From Lentinus brumalis (Eukaryota; Basidiomycota; Agaricomycetes; Polyporales; Polyporaceae), in the NCBI GenBank assembly GCA_001792895.1, contig MARA01000037.1, positions 186,001 to 250,000 of the forward strand: a stretch of DNA of 64,000 nt, in the 5' to 3' direction. Made by a program: the position numbers and the translations under genes. Each line of letters begins with the position of its first letter. The first letter of the stretch is position 1. Shown here one piece after another: positions 44,201 through 55,740 of the stretch. The notes under the pieces were generated by a model. It worked only from the letters and a program-made list of their open reading frames with translations, was not told the DNA's origin and did no database searches.

Positions 44201-44496
44201 GCGCGGTGAGGCTGGAAGGGCCCGCCGGGGTACGTGTTTTGTTCAGATTTCGCGAAGACTGGCGCATCCTGACGAGCTCCAACAGTCGCAGAGCTTGCTG
44301 TGGCGGGCGCTATCAGGACGATAGCGGGCAGGAACACGGTACGTCAGCCTTGAACTCGCTTCGGCACACGTGAAGACGGAGAACTCACTGGTCGCGGCGC
44401 AGGGACGCGCCGCACACGGAACACACACGACGTCCCTCGACCCGGACACGTCAGGCGTCGAACTCGCTGGCGAGAAGTACGCACAAAATATATTGT
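41278..44496 (+). other. Second intron-dense region, copy B, including direct duplication
   Basis: Matches the copy A region 31.27-33.96 kb. It contains the 527-bp direct duplication and, inside the second copy, a 40-bp duplication of ATGTTCGCGCAAGCTCC...GAGTTGAC (about 43106-43187). Coding content is unassigned, as in copy A. Confidence 0.4.
42361..43413 (+). repeat. Direct duplication of about 527 bp in copy B
   Basis: CCCGACCAAGCTGTGGGTGC starts at 42361 and again at about 42887. The left copy carries scattered one-base losses (CCGGCGCGAAC, GGCATTGCAAG, GTGCGGTGAG) where copy A has CCGGTCGCGAAC, GGCAATTGCAAG and GTGCGGGTGAG. The right copy agrees with A. The junction is at ATGTCCATATA / CCCGACC. 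Copies A and C have a single copy. Confidence 0.85.
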
Positions 44497-46240
44497 GAGT
44501 GTCCGATATCTGTTTGCACACTCCGTAGGAACACGCTGCTTGTGGTCATAACGTCCCCAGCAATCGCCCTCGGTGGCAGAGGCGGACGCTGTGACCATAC
44601 GCCCGCTGTGCAAGTGCCGTCGAGCTGTCCAGCGAGCAGCCGCAGCGCGATGAGCAGGCGTCGTGTCAGCGCGTTCTCCGCGAGAGAAGCAGCGCCGTTC
44701 TGCTCACCTACCGCGCGTCGTGGATCTTGCGGACACGCACTGCATCCAGGCTCTGCGACGCATCTCCCAGCAGCCAGGTGCGCAGGCTATGCGTACGGCA
44801 TGTCGAGCTCCGCGTGGTGTCGTCCTCGCGCCCTCACCCCGCCGAGCTCGATTCCCGGCCAACTCAGGGCTCTTCCGTCGCCGCACGGTGACCTATCATG
44901 GTCTGGGGACATCACAGACCCGCTATGCTCGTGCACGAGACCGTACTCGCGAGTTCGCTCCGAGGCACCCGAGCGAGCGACCCGGAGAGCAGGTTTTTCG
45001 AACCCGTCTGATTGGCCTGAAAACGCGTCGCATACGATCTTCAGGACCGTACCGGCTCGTCCGCCAAGTTTCGCGGCGGTCGGGGGAGGAGCGGACGCGG
45101 GAGGGCCGTCGCGAGACGCCGCTCGCCGAAAAATGCAATGAAATCGCGCTTTCGAACGATTTTGCGACCGGCACTGAGCGTCGTGCGAGCGGGTGGCCGC
45201 GATGGGGAATGTTCAGTGCGACCCGGGAGCGTTGGATTGGCTGCGAATGGGGCCCGGGTGCGCGAGATAGAGCGGTTTCTGTTGGGACTGGCGGGCGGCT
45301 GCGCACGGCGTCGTACATGTCGTATGGTCGTTCTTCGACGTTGTACGAATGTCGAGAGAAGTGCGGGGTGATCGCACGAAGTGACCGTCTGCACGTATGG
45401 GCCGGGACGGGGACAGGGTATAGCGGAGGTCGAGTCGGTGCTCTAACGAGCAATGAAATCGCGTTTTTGACGCGATTGTTGACCTCCGCGGATTGGCGTG
45501 AAACCGGTGCGCACGATCCCGGAGAGGTGCGGGCGTGTCCTGACGGTATGTTAGGACGCGTGCGGAGCTCTGTCCGGCGAGATATCTACGAATTTGTGAG
45601 GGAAAGCGGAGTAAGACGGGGCTGGAGCGACGTACGGTTGTTCAATTCGTACGCAGCGCATATCGCTGGGTTCGTATAGCGGACGCCGATCGAACGCACA
45701 CCATGGCGCATGCACTCGCTGTGATATACGGCCGGGGTGTGCGATGTATTGCCGCCGTGAGGCACGGTGCAGGCTGGAAGCGGGCGTGGTGCGATAACAC
45801 GGCGGCGCAGAGTGAGTGACGAATGCCGGGTGATGTTTGTGGGGGCGCGGGCATGGCGGAAGGCAGCGGCTTGTATGTGGCGGAAGCTTGCAAGTAGAGC
45901 AGTCACCTGAGATTCATCCAGGTTCCGTCGTAGAAGCGACGCAGGGAGGTAGCGGATACGAAACGAAGTGCCATTCGGTGCGTACTACATCGTATACATG
46001 GATGCCGTGTGCTGGTGGACAGTGGTGGGAGGACAGGCGGAGAAGGGCGCGAGCGGAGCTGCTGGACTCGGAGGGCGTCCCAGTGCGTGAGGCAGGGCAG
46101 AGGACAGAGTGGAGGCGCGTCGGGAGCACTGTTGAGGGCGTCGTGGGTGGCCTTGGAGGATGTCGAGAACGCGGCGGCAGCCAATCACAACTCTTGAGCA
46201 CGGGGCGGGATCGGGGCGCTTCGAGGAGGAAGGGAGGACG
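44497..46240. other. GC-rich unit tail, copy B
   Basis: Nearly identical to the copy A tail. The differences I see are one extra base in homopolymers near 45131 (A run), 45843 (G run) and 46203 (G run). The hairpin lies at 45457-45477. At its right end it continues into the promoter of copy C, which the A-to-B junction lacks. Confidence 0.5.
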
Positions 46241-47305
46241 CAGTGGACGTGGAGAGACGCAGTGGACGGGGATACGCACAGAAGAGAGAGTCTGTCGTCC
46301 AATCCCGAGTCCGCCAGCCGATAACACATGTCTCGCTGGTCCGTTCGCGCCAGGGCGGATCTTGGGCACTGGAGTGCGCGGTGGGCCCCTCTAGCTCTGG
46401 CGACGTCGGGCGGATATTAGACAGCACCGATGGGTGTGTCTTGCATGGGCTCTCCGCTAGGAATGGCGGGAAAGCAGATCCCAGATGGCTCCACGTGACC
46501 GGCGTAGTATGTCATAAGGTGTAGCGCGTCCAAGTCGGCATTCCCTTTCACCTACACCTCCTACTCTTCCTTGCTCACCGTCTCTATCCCCGACCGCCAT
46601 GAGCAAGACCCACGCGGCTTATGCGCCCTCGTCCGACGCCAGCCGCCGCATCCTCGACGAAATCGAGGAGCAGTTCCGCTTGACCAAGGAGGACCTCACG
46701 CGTATAACTACCCAGTTCCTCGAGGACTTCTCGCTCGGTCTCAGAGAGTACAACCACCCGATGGCCATGATGTACGTCCTGGGTGATCTCGCAAGTGCAG
46801 CATGCATTCACGCGATAAGCTCTGCAGCCCGACATTCGTGACCGGAGTACCGAACGGTTCAGAGACTGGGTGAGTCTTCAGCTATCTCCTACCTACCTTT
46901 GGCCCCTCCTTCCCCCTGCTCGCTGCCTGCGTATCATGCCTATCGCGCAACAGGAGCCGTTCAAACGACGGTCGTCTTCCGCATTGACGCGCTCTCGTAC
47001 GGCTCTTGGATTCGCGCGCTCCTTATGGCAGTTTGCTCTGGCATCAAGAAGCTCCATAGCGTCCAGCGACCGAGATTACGCACTCGGCGTAACCCATCCA
47101 TCGATATGACAAGTATGGGAGCGCAGCTCACCGGCAGCTCGTCCCTTCGTGCGGGATGCGCGACTGTGCGCGCCGTCCCATGGGTTCTCAGGGCGTCGCG
47201 TACGCGCGCAGCATTTCCTCCGCCTCTGGCTTGCTGTCACAGGACCGCGAAGAATGCGAAGTTTTGCATGCGAAGTCGCGGTACCTTTTGCGTGACGACG
47301 TCATA

Positions 47306-50300
47306 CTATCGCTGTACCAGAAGTGAACAATCTGGACTGTTACTTACGTATCTCCTCCGTTCCTCTATGGATTCAGATCGGACTTGAACGATTCGATTCT
47401 AAGCCGTCTTGAGTCCTGTCTCTATTTTTTTGGAATGGACAGGAGGAACGGAAGGGGATGTACGGTGCCCGTATTTGAGCGAAACAGAAGTGAACAATCC
47501 GGAACTGTTTCCGAGGCTCGGAGTAACGCGCTGTCACGGGCGTTTACACGGCAAATTCAGGCTCCGACACGGCATGCTTGAAATCTGAGATCTCATTCTG
47601 CGCAGACGTGAAAGCTCGCGAGTCGCGACGTCCGCGCTGCTGCTACATTACATCGCGCTTGTATGTACATCGTAACACACATGTACTTTGACTATCTAAA
47701 GGTATCTATGTGTGAGTAGGATAGTTGTAAGCTGAGTTATGAGGGTAGAAGGTATCTAAAGTGGGGTCAATTGAAGGGTCCAGAGTGGCATGAATGTCGT
47801 AAGGTTGACTATGATACAGTGTGTTTGCAATGCCAGGAATGTCCTCTGTAGGATGTGAATGTGAACTATGATACATAGAATATGAATAAGAATTAGTATG
47901 GACAGGGGTAGGCGAAGCTTTATTGTGAGAGAAGTCGAAAGGATTGAATGGGATCGGGGTGGCATCCACTGATAAGGTTGTTCTGGATGACGATGCGCGA
48001 CGCGGGGAGTTAGACAGGCGGGATCCATAGAGCGGGGTCACGTCGGGGAAGAAGGGATGCGCGGTGCGAGGCGTGAGTGGGGTCGGGGCGGGTGTGGGCG
48101 CAGGTGCGGGAGCGGGTGCTTGTGGGGAGAGCGGAGGACAATGGGCGTGTTCCTCGCTGTCAGAGAGCGCATCCTCGGGTTCCTGAAGGCGGCGGCGGCG
48201 CGCTGGCCGTTCGTTCTCGTCTGGTAATCCACCGGAATCCGCTTGACGCTTTCGGGTGCGTTCGAAAAGGCCGCGATAGCGAGCTTGTTCGCGGCGCTCG
48301 GGGTGATCATCAAAGAACTTCTGGATCTCCTTCTTCAGGAGATCCCGGGTTGGCCGCTTTCTAGACGAGCTCAGTGTAATCCCGAGCTCGTGCACAAGTG
48401 CTTGAAGGTCGGGCAGCAGCTGCTTCGAGAGACCACCTTTGTATGCGAAGGCTTGATCTCCTCTGACAGCTGCCTGTTCCTGTGCCTTTCGTGCACGCGC
48501 CTCGTCCCTAGATTTTCTCTCAGCCTCCTTGTTCTGACGCTCCGCTTCCTGCGCCTTCCATGCTTCGAGCCCTGAGCCAGACGTAAAGCAGGTCGAGTCC
48601 GTCCTGAGCGGCCGCGTCTTCTCCCTCTGAGCATTCTTGGCGTTCAGCTTCATCTGCAGCTCCTCGACCTCCAGTGCCGCCATGCCAGCGTGAAGCTCGG
48701 AGGCTTCGAAGTCTGCCTGGAGCTTCTGGTTCCAAGTCTCGTGCGCGCGAATGACACGTTCGTACGCTGCGTATCGGAGGTGCGATGGGTGGTGATTAGA
48801 GCGGGCAATGAGGAGGTCGTGCTCGATGGTACTGGGCATTCCGGATGATCGAATTGAGCTGGAGCGAGAGGGTCGAGGGAGGATGGTGGAGCTCTCGGAC
48901 GAGGATGAGGAGGTGGAGGCCGAGGCCGAGGTTGAGGTGTCGGAGGCGGAGCCTGCAGAAGACAACTTGTCAGAGTCGACGGGGTTCAAGATGGTACCAT
49001 CTCGGCGGAGGACGAGTACAGGCGGCCGTGAATACCTAGTCGACAGGTCGTCGTCCAGGATATCCTCGTCTGTGCTGTACTCCCAGTCGTCGTCCGTCTC
49101 AGGGTCACCCTCACCGATCCCACCATCATCCTCGGGATCAATCTCCGAGGCGGCATCATCAGCGAAGATGTCATTGAAGTCCTCGGATCCGTCTCCGTCA
49201 CCGGTGTAATCCTCCAAGGACGGCATGGCGGAGTGGTCTTCATCCTGAGATCGTGTAGCGTCGTGATCAGCCGTCACACTGGGCTCCAGCTGCACGGGAT
49301 ATGACGGGGGAAGATGGGCATGATGAGAAGTGTTTGCGCTTGGAGCGAAGTCTGCGGCGTCAAAGACATCAGGGTTCAACGGGTTAAGACCGCACTTCTT
49401 GAATGCCTTGCAGATGAGTGACGGCGTCATCGAGTGTTCTCGAGCGGCCATGTACTCCCGCACGATGTCCTGCTTGCGCACCTCGCCATGGGTGGTATCT
49501 GTTACATGCTCGCACTGGTTCTCCCAGGCAGCTTGCAGCTGAGAGAAGCAGCCGACGTCGAGAGGTTGGAGCTTATGAGTGGTGTGCGGTGGCAGGCAGA
49601 AGAGGTGGATGTTGTGCTGGAGTGCGAGTTCGACCACACGAGGGGCTGCGTGAGAACCATGACCATCGTAAATGAGCATGATCGGCGCGTCGGAGATTCA
49701 CTGGGCAGTGGCTTGAGGAATGAATGTATGCTCGAACCATTCAGCGCACAGCGCGTCGTCTGTCCATCCATTCGGTGACATGCACACCCTAAAACACGTA
49801 CTACTGTTAGCAGTGAGAGTGGCACACCTATAGAACACACGAGCTCACAGGATGTCGGGGTCAACTTCGAACCATTCTTTGTGAAACTCCTTGCCCGGAA
49901 AGATGAACGCCGGCTTCAGGGATTCTCCATCTGCCCGCACACATTCGATAACCGTGACAAGCTCCAAGTTTGCACTACGAAGTTTGTACGCGGGGCGCCT
50001 CGACCTAGGTATCAGGTAGCGGTACTTCTTCTGATTACGCCCTCCCCGCTGTATCCCCTTCTCGTCCATGTTATAGACATGCTCCCATGGTATCCCATGC
50101 TCCTCCATAACCTCCCGAAGAAGATCGAAGTGGTTCTTGACGGTCGTCTCGTTGAACGCCTGCGCGCGCTTTGGGTCCATCCCGGACGGCTTGCCCAGCC
50201 GGACGTCAGGATTGCGCTCGAGGAAGCCTTGCACCCACTTGCGAGACGGGGCGCGGCTGCGCTCTGCGAGGCGCTGAACCTTCTTGCGCAGTGTGCGCTT

Positions 50301-51126
50301 CGTGAGTGGGCGGCAGATGTCGCTGAGATGAGTCGCCCACTCGACAAGTGCGCGCTCTTGAGCATTGCTGAGGATTTGTTGAGACTCATGGGCGAGTCTT
50401 CGGGGCTTAGTCAGCCCCAGATGTCGCCGCCGTAGTGTCCCAGGATTGACTCGGAACTTGAGAGCGGTAGCGTAGACATTCGGCTTGGTCTGGGAGCGTA
50501 GACATGCGAGAGCTTGCTGGATGCGGCCTTCGAGTCGTGCTTGAGCGCGTTGCTTCTTACTGGGGGCATCCGCGGGGTACCAGAGTTGAGTAGGACGAAG
50601 CGCAGCCGGCGAAATAGGTGCGGAGGGCGAGAGATCGGGAGGGCAAGCTAGGGAAGAGAGACAGAGGGAGCAAGGTCGCGACAGCTCGCGACGCGCGAGT
50701 CGCAGTGACGTAGCGCGGTGTGAGATCCAGATCTGAGCTTATTTCAGACTCCGACAACTCTCTGTCACGCTCGAAGCCCTCCTGCACACTGCAGCTTCAC
50801 TCTCTTCGCGCATCCCTTCGGGAAAATGGGCGGTGCATACTGTCACTAGTACTGTCGACACTACCCAAGTTTCAAGGGATTTGGTTGGGAAGACGCGCGA
50901 GCCGAAGTCGATCAACCCCGCACGCGCCTGACTGGGCACTTTGCTACTTCGCTATCTTCGCAAGATCTTCACGGATTTTTACGCTCGTTGCGGAGGCGGA
51001 TAGAGAGGACGTGTGCGCACCCACTGCACAAAATACGGGAAAAAACAGATTATATGTGAGCTATATAGGTCCGATTGTTCACTTCTGTTGCAGATCCGGC
51101 ATTGTTCATTTCCGGTGCAGCGATAG
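47306..51126 (-). mobile_element. pogo/Fot1-type DDE transposon, 3821 bp
   Basis: The ends are inverted: left CTATCGCTGTACCAGAAGTG continuing into AACAAT, and the complement of the right end CTATCGCTGCACCGGAAATG continuing into AACAAT, so about 26 bp with few mismatches. Both sides are flanked by TA (47304-47305 and 51127-51128). Removing the element and one TA restores the sequence found in copies A, B and D (GTCATACTTGGGC), which proves the insertion and the TA target duplication of the Tc1/mariner superfamily. Further CAGAAGTGAACAAT motifs lie subterminally on both sides (47488 and about 51075 in inverse form). The transposase on the minus strand is damaged. Confidence 0.93.
47706..50570 (-). 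pseudogene. pogo-type transposase (DDE_1) with start frameshift and in-frame stop
   Basis: On the minus strand the frame opens with SKKQRAQARLEGRIQQAL, a psq-like helix-turn-helix. A CENP-B-like DNA-binding part follows (LSNAQERALVEWATHL, LTKRTLRKKVQRLAE, then KPSGMDPKRAQAFN). The DDE core is VYNMDEKGIQ (first Asp), intron 49848-49789, VCMSPNGWTDDALCAEWFEH, LIYDGHGSH (second Asp) and LQPLDVG (third Asp, 35 residues later). A long acidic/Ser-rich and basic C-terminal part ends at 47706. Two defects are visible. The only ATG placed as expected (50570) is followed by five C (complement 50566-50562) and is out of frame by one base. A TGA (complement 49700-49698) interrupts the frame seven codons before MLIYDGHGSH. 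A shorter protein from ATG 49679 would lack DNA binding and the first Asp. The element is probably non-autonomous now. Confidence 0.9.
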
Positions 51127-51856
51127 TACTTGGGCTCGGACGTCCTTGATCTTGTCGCGCGCTTCCGAGATCCCAAACTGATCTGACGGCCTTGCAGAAC
51201 ATTTCTCGCGCTCGATCTCGGCGGAACAAACCTGTACGAGTCCACGCCCTCATATAGGCTTGCGTGATAATAACCTTCACCGCCGTCCAGGCGAGTCTGC
51301 GAAGTCGAGCTACTCGGCAACCACGAGTTCGTCTTGAGGCAGCAGAAGTACAAGGTGTCGGATGCCCTGAAGACAGGAGAGGCCACAGCTCTGTTTGGTG
51401 AGTGATATGCCCAATCTCCATGCGCGGACGTGTAGCTTATTGTAGCCGAAACGCTACCGCAGATTACCTGGCCGATTCCGTCGACGCTTTCCTGACCGAG
51501 TACGCTTCCGCCGTCCCTTCAAGTCCCTCATCCGAACGAGGTAATCCGTTCGCGTCCCCGTCGCTGTCGGAAGAGCCGGCGGTTCCTCTTGGTCTCACAT
51601 TCAGCTTCCCCGTCGAACAAACTGCTCTCAACGAAGGGAAGATCCTGACTTGGACGAAAGGCTTCGCTGCGAAGAACGCCATCGCGGTGAGGCTGCTCCA
51701 GGACGCCCTCGCGACGCATCTGGCCCTGGTGACCGATGCGAGTCCGGCGGCGGCGGACTGCGGCGGCATGTGTAGACAGCGGAATATATCTGTTCGCGTG
51801 GATCTCGGGTGTGCGATCGTATCGTCGACGAGGACCTGCCGATAAAAACGTTGGAA

Positions 51857-52450
51857 AGGGCGGTTTGGGAGGCATATAGAAACGTAAGAGCTTTCCCCTA
51901 GATGGTGTGCAGGGCGGTTTGGGAGGCATATAGAAACGTAAGAGCTTTCCCCTAGATGGTGTGCAGGGCGGTTTGGGAGGCATATAGAAACGTAAGAGCT
52001 TTCCCCTAGATGGTGTGCAGGGCGGTTTGGGAGGCATATAGAAACGTAAGAGCTTTCCCCTAGATGGTGTGCAGGGCGGTTTGGGAGGCATATAGAAACG
52101 TAAGAGCTTTCCCCTAGATGGTGTGCAGGGCGGTTTGGGAGGCATATAGAAACGTAAGAGCTTTCCCCTAGATGGTGTGCAGGGCGGTTTGGGAGGCATA
52201 TAGAAACGTAAGAGCTTTCCCCTAGATGGTGTGCAGGGCGGTTTGGGAGGCATATAGAAACGTAAGAGCTTTCCCCTAGATGGTGTGCAGGGCGGTTTGG
52301 GAGGCATATAGAAACGTAAGAGCTTTCCCCTAGATGGTGTGCAGGGCGGTTTGGGAGGCATATAGAAACGTAAGAGCTTTCCCCTAGATGGTGTGCAGGG
52401 CGGTTTGGGGGCCATATAGAAACGTAAGAGCTCTCCCCTAGATGGTGTGC
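51857..52450 (+). repeat. 54-bp satellite, 11 tandem copies
   Basis: The unit AGGGCGGTTTGGGAGGCATA... begins at 51857, 51911, 51965 and so on every 54 bp to 52397, ending at 52450. The first ten units look identical; the last differs at a few positions (GGGGGCC and CTCTCC). Copies A, B and D carry the segment once (for example 26893-26946). The minus-strand reading gives an 18-residue repeat (TPSRGKLLRFYMPPKPPC) because 54 is divisible by three, but there is no sign of a real gene. Confidence 0.95.
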
Positions 52451-55400
52451 CCTCTGGGTGGACTTCTGCGCGGCATAGGCTTCTGCGGACTCGGATTTGG
52501 GCTATGGAGTACATGTGCAAGACTTGTACAAGACTATCAAATACACGCATTCTTCCCGAGAGCTCCCGCCCGCAACCCGCTCGAAAAACCCTCCCTGCAG
52601 TGGGTTATTGCGGGCGCCTATCCCAGGGACTTGACGCGATCTCGTGTCTCGCGTCGTGTCGCGCTTGCTTCCCACCACCACCGCCTCCGTCCCTCTTGCC
52701 CCCGGGCCGCCACACTCGACGCTGCTCGGAACTCGACAACCGTACTCACAGGTAAGCCGCGTCCGCCGCAACGCAGGACGCGCTCTGGAACACGTACCTG
52801 GTTGCAGCGCACACGCGTCACTCCGCACGACGCGACGCCTGCTCCAAGCATCGGGCTTCGTGCACTATGCTGCCGGTGAGTCGCTGCACAGCCCGACCAT
52901 TCAGGCCCGCAGGCTGGCGTCCGGGACGGAGGAGGTAGGCTGTGCATCCAGTAAGTACGACCCCGGGGAACAGTACGACACACAGGTACGCACATTGGAG
53001 TCGCGTTTGCGTCGAGCTTCGCGCAGTGCAGTCGACAAGTCGCCGGAACAGCCCGAACACTTCTTGAATCTACGCACAGGTGAGTAGCCGTATGCGGGGA
53101 AAAGGCTGAAACGTACCGTTTCAGGACACTTCGCATGCGCCTGTCCTGCTCGCATCTGCGCGGGCGGAACACTGCTCGCGGCATCAGGTACGACTCTGAG
53201 TCCGGGTGTGTGCACTGTAGTCGACGGCAGCCGGTGAGTCACAGGCCCATGTCCTTGAATGAGCCGAAACATGCCGTTCTAGCGGACAGGCACAGAGTCT
53301 GTCCTGCTCGAGTCCGGGGCCGGCGAAACTCTGCTTCAGGTAGGTCCTATCGGTAAGTACGACTCCCGGGCGTGATCAGCAAGCAGGTGCGTACCTTCGA
53401 GCCTCTCCGAGTCTCTCGGCTCGCCTCGCGTATTGCGGACGCGTCAGTCAGTAGATCCAGTGCTGAAACATCAGTCAGAATGGAATTGATACCCAGAACG
53501 ACCAAGCGTATGAGAGTACTCACAGGTAGGTCGATCTTGCGGCCGCAGAGCTCAGCACGGCCAGGCCGTGCGGGCAGCAACTGTAACGGCTCATGGTTGC
53601 TTCTGGAAACGGTGGATCCGCGCCGCCGCGGCAGCAGACAGCGCAGCCTTCGAGTCCGAGAGCTGCTCGAGTTGCGGATATCGCCCAGCAGCTGGGACGC
53701 CTGCGTGCCCAGTAGGGTTTGAGTGCACAGGACAGAGTGAGCAGGTCGTGTGCACCATGCGCGGAAGGAAGAGGTTGCGTGCCATGCTAGCATGAACACT
53801 TCAGATGGATTTGTGAGGCAGCTCACCTTTGCCTCGAGCGATCCCGACCGTCCTCCCGCAGTCCACGCGTCGCAGAGGATATTGGAGAGTGCAGTACGGC
53901 CATGTGTGGCGAGGACGGTAAGGCTGGCCGAGGCTGCAATGTCGTGAGGGGGAGAACATCGTCGCATTGGAGAGTGGAAGAGGCGTCTCGACGGTAGGTT
54001 GTGATGCCAGCGACGGGGACGTATGGGAACTAGGGACTTGGGAGGGAATATCACGCCATGCGGAGGTATATTTCGGGCAGGATGGCCGTACGGCCGGCGG
54101 GTGGCTCAGTTAGACAGCGGCTCCAATCTGTACGGGCGAATAGTGCAGCGGCCGGCCAGACACTGTAAGTCGTGCGGTGACTGCCGGACGGGTAGAGTAG
54201 ATAGATGCTCTGGAATGTTGTATCAGCGGGACGATAGACGAGGTCCAACCGCAATTTATTGGCATCAACACGGTTATGATGCCCGTGGGCCTTCGCGAGC
54301 TGCACATAGCCCCGCAATCCCGCCATCCAGCTAGTATCGCCCTCGCTTCGCATGCCGTCAGAATCCAGATGGTTGACTCCAGCACCTGAGCATGATCCCG
54401 CTGGGATCCCTCAACTCTTGAGCATCCTGGAGCACAATCAGACCGTGACCGAATATATGAGATATACAGCACTTAGCTCTGTATGCATGGTTGCGCCCTA
54501 TCTTGGGGTTGAGCCGCTTTAATCGGGCCTTGTAATATGTCAGCCTCAGCATCCGCGCCCTGGGGACGCTAAGCGTAGCCGGTAGCCTAGGCTGCCAGCA
54601 TCATGACTTAATACAGACACGCTGTGAACTTGAGCTCATCATGCTCATCAAATTTGCTATGGCCAGGATCCGCCGCCGCCAGGCAGCAGGCCGTAAGTCT
54701 GCACAAAGCATGCTACATTGGAAGCACTATTCCTGGAGCTCTCCGCAATAAATTGTGGGATAGGACAAAAGCAGACACTGCGGACAATGTCCGAGTCTGA
54801 TTCTGGCAGGTTGCAGCTTGGCTCACTGTTCATTCTGTGAACTGCTAGATATAGCTCAGGCAAGGATACGCCAGCCAGCTAGGAGTGTGTAAGGATGAGA
54901 GATGAAGCCAGATCATGAGAGCGAGCTTCGGAACGAGTCCGAAGTGAACGGCGCTGGTCGGCGCTTCCACCACTACGCCTTGCACAGATCTGGATCTGGG
55001 CGGCCTTCCGCCACCTCTACACCTTCGTACATCGTGCACAACCGCAGCCGGCATGCCAGAAGCACCTTAGAAGGCTCACTGGTAGTGCTATCTGGTACTG
55101 AGACATGAGAAGTGGCAAGTCTTATGAATCTTGACTCTGTGTCTCCATTCGTCCGCAAATGACTGTTTCTCGCTAGATCGCGGCGTAAACATGTTTGTAG
55201 CATATGCAATTATGCTGAGGCGATAGGAGACACCCATACTAAATAAGACTAATGCTACGTCTCTGGTGATGTCTACTTGCTGACTGGGAACACGGGATAC
55301 ACGGAACTAGCTGCAGTTCTCCGCCCGCCACTGCAACCGCCTGCTCAGCATCCCCACAATCTCTTCGTAATTCCAAGCCTCCCCAATTGATGCATCACAG

Positions 55401-55648
55401 AGCGCCCATTTAGGCGAGCAGCGCCCCAATTTTGCGAACGTCGGAACACACGCTAATGCTTGGAATATCTAGGTCTTCCGCTTCCCACTCCCATTAGCCC
55501 ACCCTCTCCAGCCGAGCTTGCGCTGTCGCGTTCTGGTTGGTCCGCCACCAGCGATGACTCACACTCGTGCTTCCAAGCTCCGGAAGCTCTTGTAATCTGC
55601 ATGAGGAGTCTCGCGGGGTCCCGCAGCCCGATGAGACCCTCCAAGTGT
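52451..55648 (+). other. Intron-dense region, copy C
   Basis: Same layout as 26.95-30.2 kb in copy A, with diverged sequence and conserved donors (for example GTAAGC near 52752, GTGAGT 52876, GTAAGT 53354, GTAAGT 54167). No protein family is recognised. Confidence 0.4.
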
Positions 55649-55657
55649 ATATATACC
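55649..55657 (+). promoter_or_regulatory. TATA box, copy C
   Basis: TATATATAC lies about 85-90 bp upstream of ATG 55741, with a CT-rich stretch in between. It is conserved in all three complete units, while the flanking sequence has more changes. Confidence 0.6.
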
Positions 55658-55740
55658 GTGCTCTCCTCCTCCTCTCCGACACACATCCCCTCCCATCTCC
55701 CAGTGCCTCCGCCTCCTTCCCGCCCTCTACATTCTTTGCG

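Larger units (their letters stand above)
35703..46240 (+). repeat. Array unit, copy B (5'-truncated, with internal duplication)
   Basis: Second copy. It begins at CACCCGATGG inside hexokinase exon 1, so the promoter and about 156 bp of exon 1, present in A, C and D, are missing. From 35703 to 42360 it is about 116 bp shorter than copy A over the same span because of many small deletions. A direct duplication of about 527 bp follows (42361-42886 and 42887 onward). Downstream of that it matches copy A almost base for base up to the tail. Confidence 0.85.
46599..51740 (+). pseudogene. Hexokinase 5' half, copy C, split by a pogo element
   Basis: Exon 1 (46599-46771) and exon 2 are as in copy A. 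Intron 2 carries the transposon 47306-51126. Exons 3-5 resume at 51198 with TFLALDLGGTNL, and the last exon is in frame through FSFPVEQTALNEGKIL and TWTKGFAAKNA to LALVTDAS. Exon 1 has Ile-Thr-Thr where A and D have Ile-Thr-Ala. It ends at the same point as the other copies and so lacks the C-terminal half. Confidence 0.82.

Noticed and set aside
48808..49209. Plus-strand frame of 133 codons inside the pogo element
   Set aside because: It is antisense to the acidic/Ser-rich part of the transposase, a typical shadow frame.
51857..52450. CRISPR-like array
   Set aside because: The repeats are contiguous 54-bp units without unique spacers, and the context is eukaryotic.
51528..52550. 340-codon minus-strand frame with an 18-residue repeat
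   Set aside because: It is the translation of the 54-bp satellite and of hexokinase antisense sequence. The period is a multiple of three, so the frame stays open by construction.
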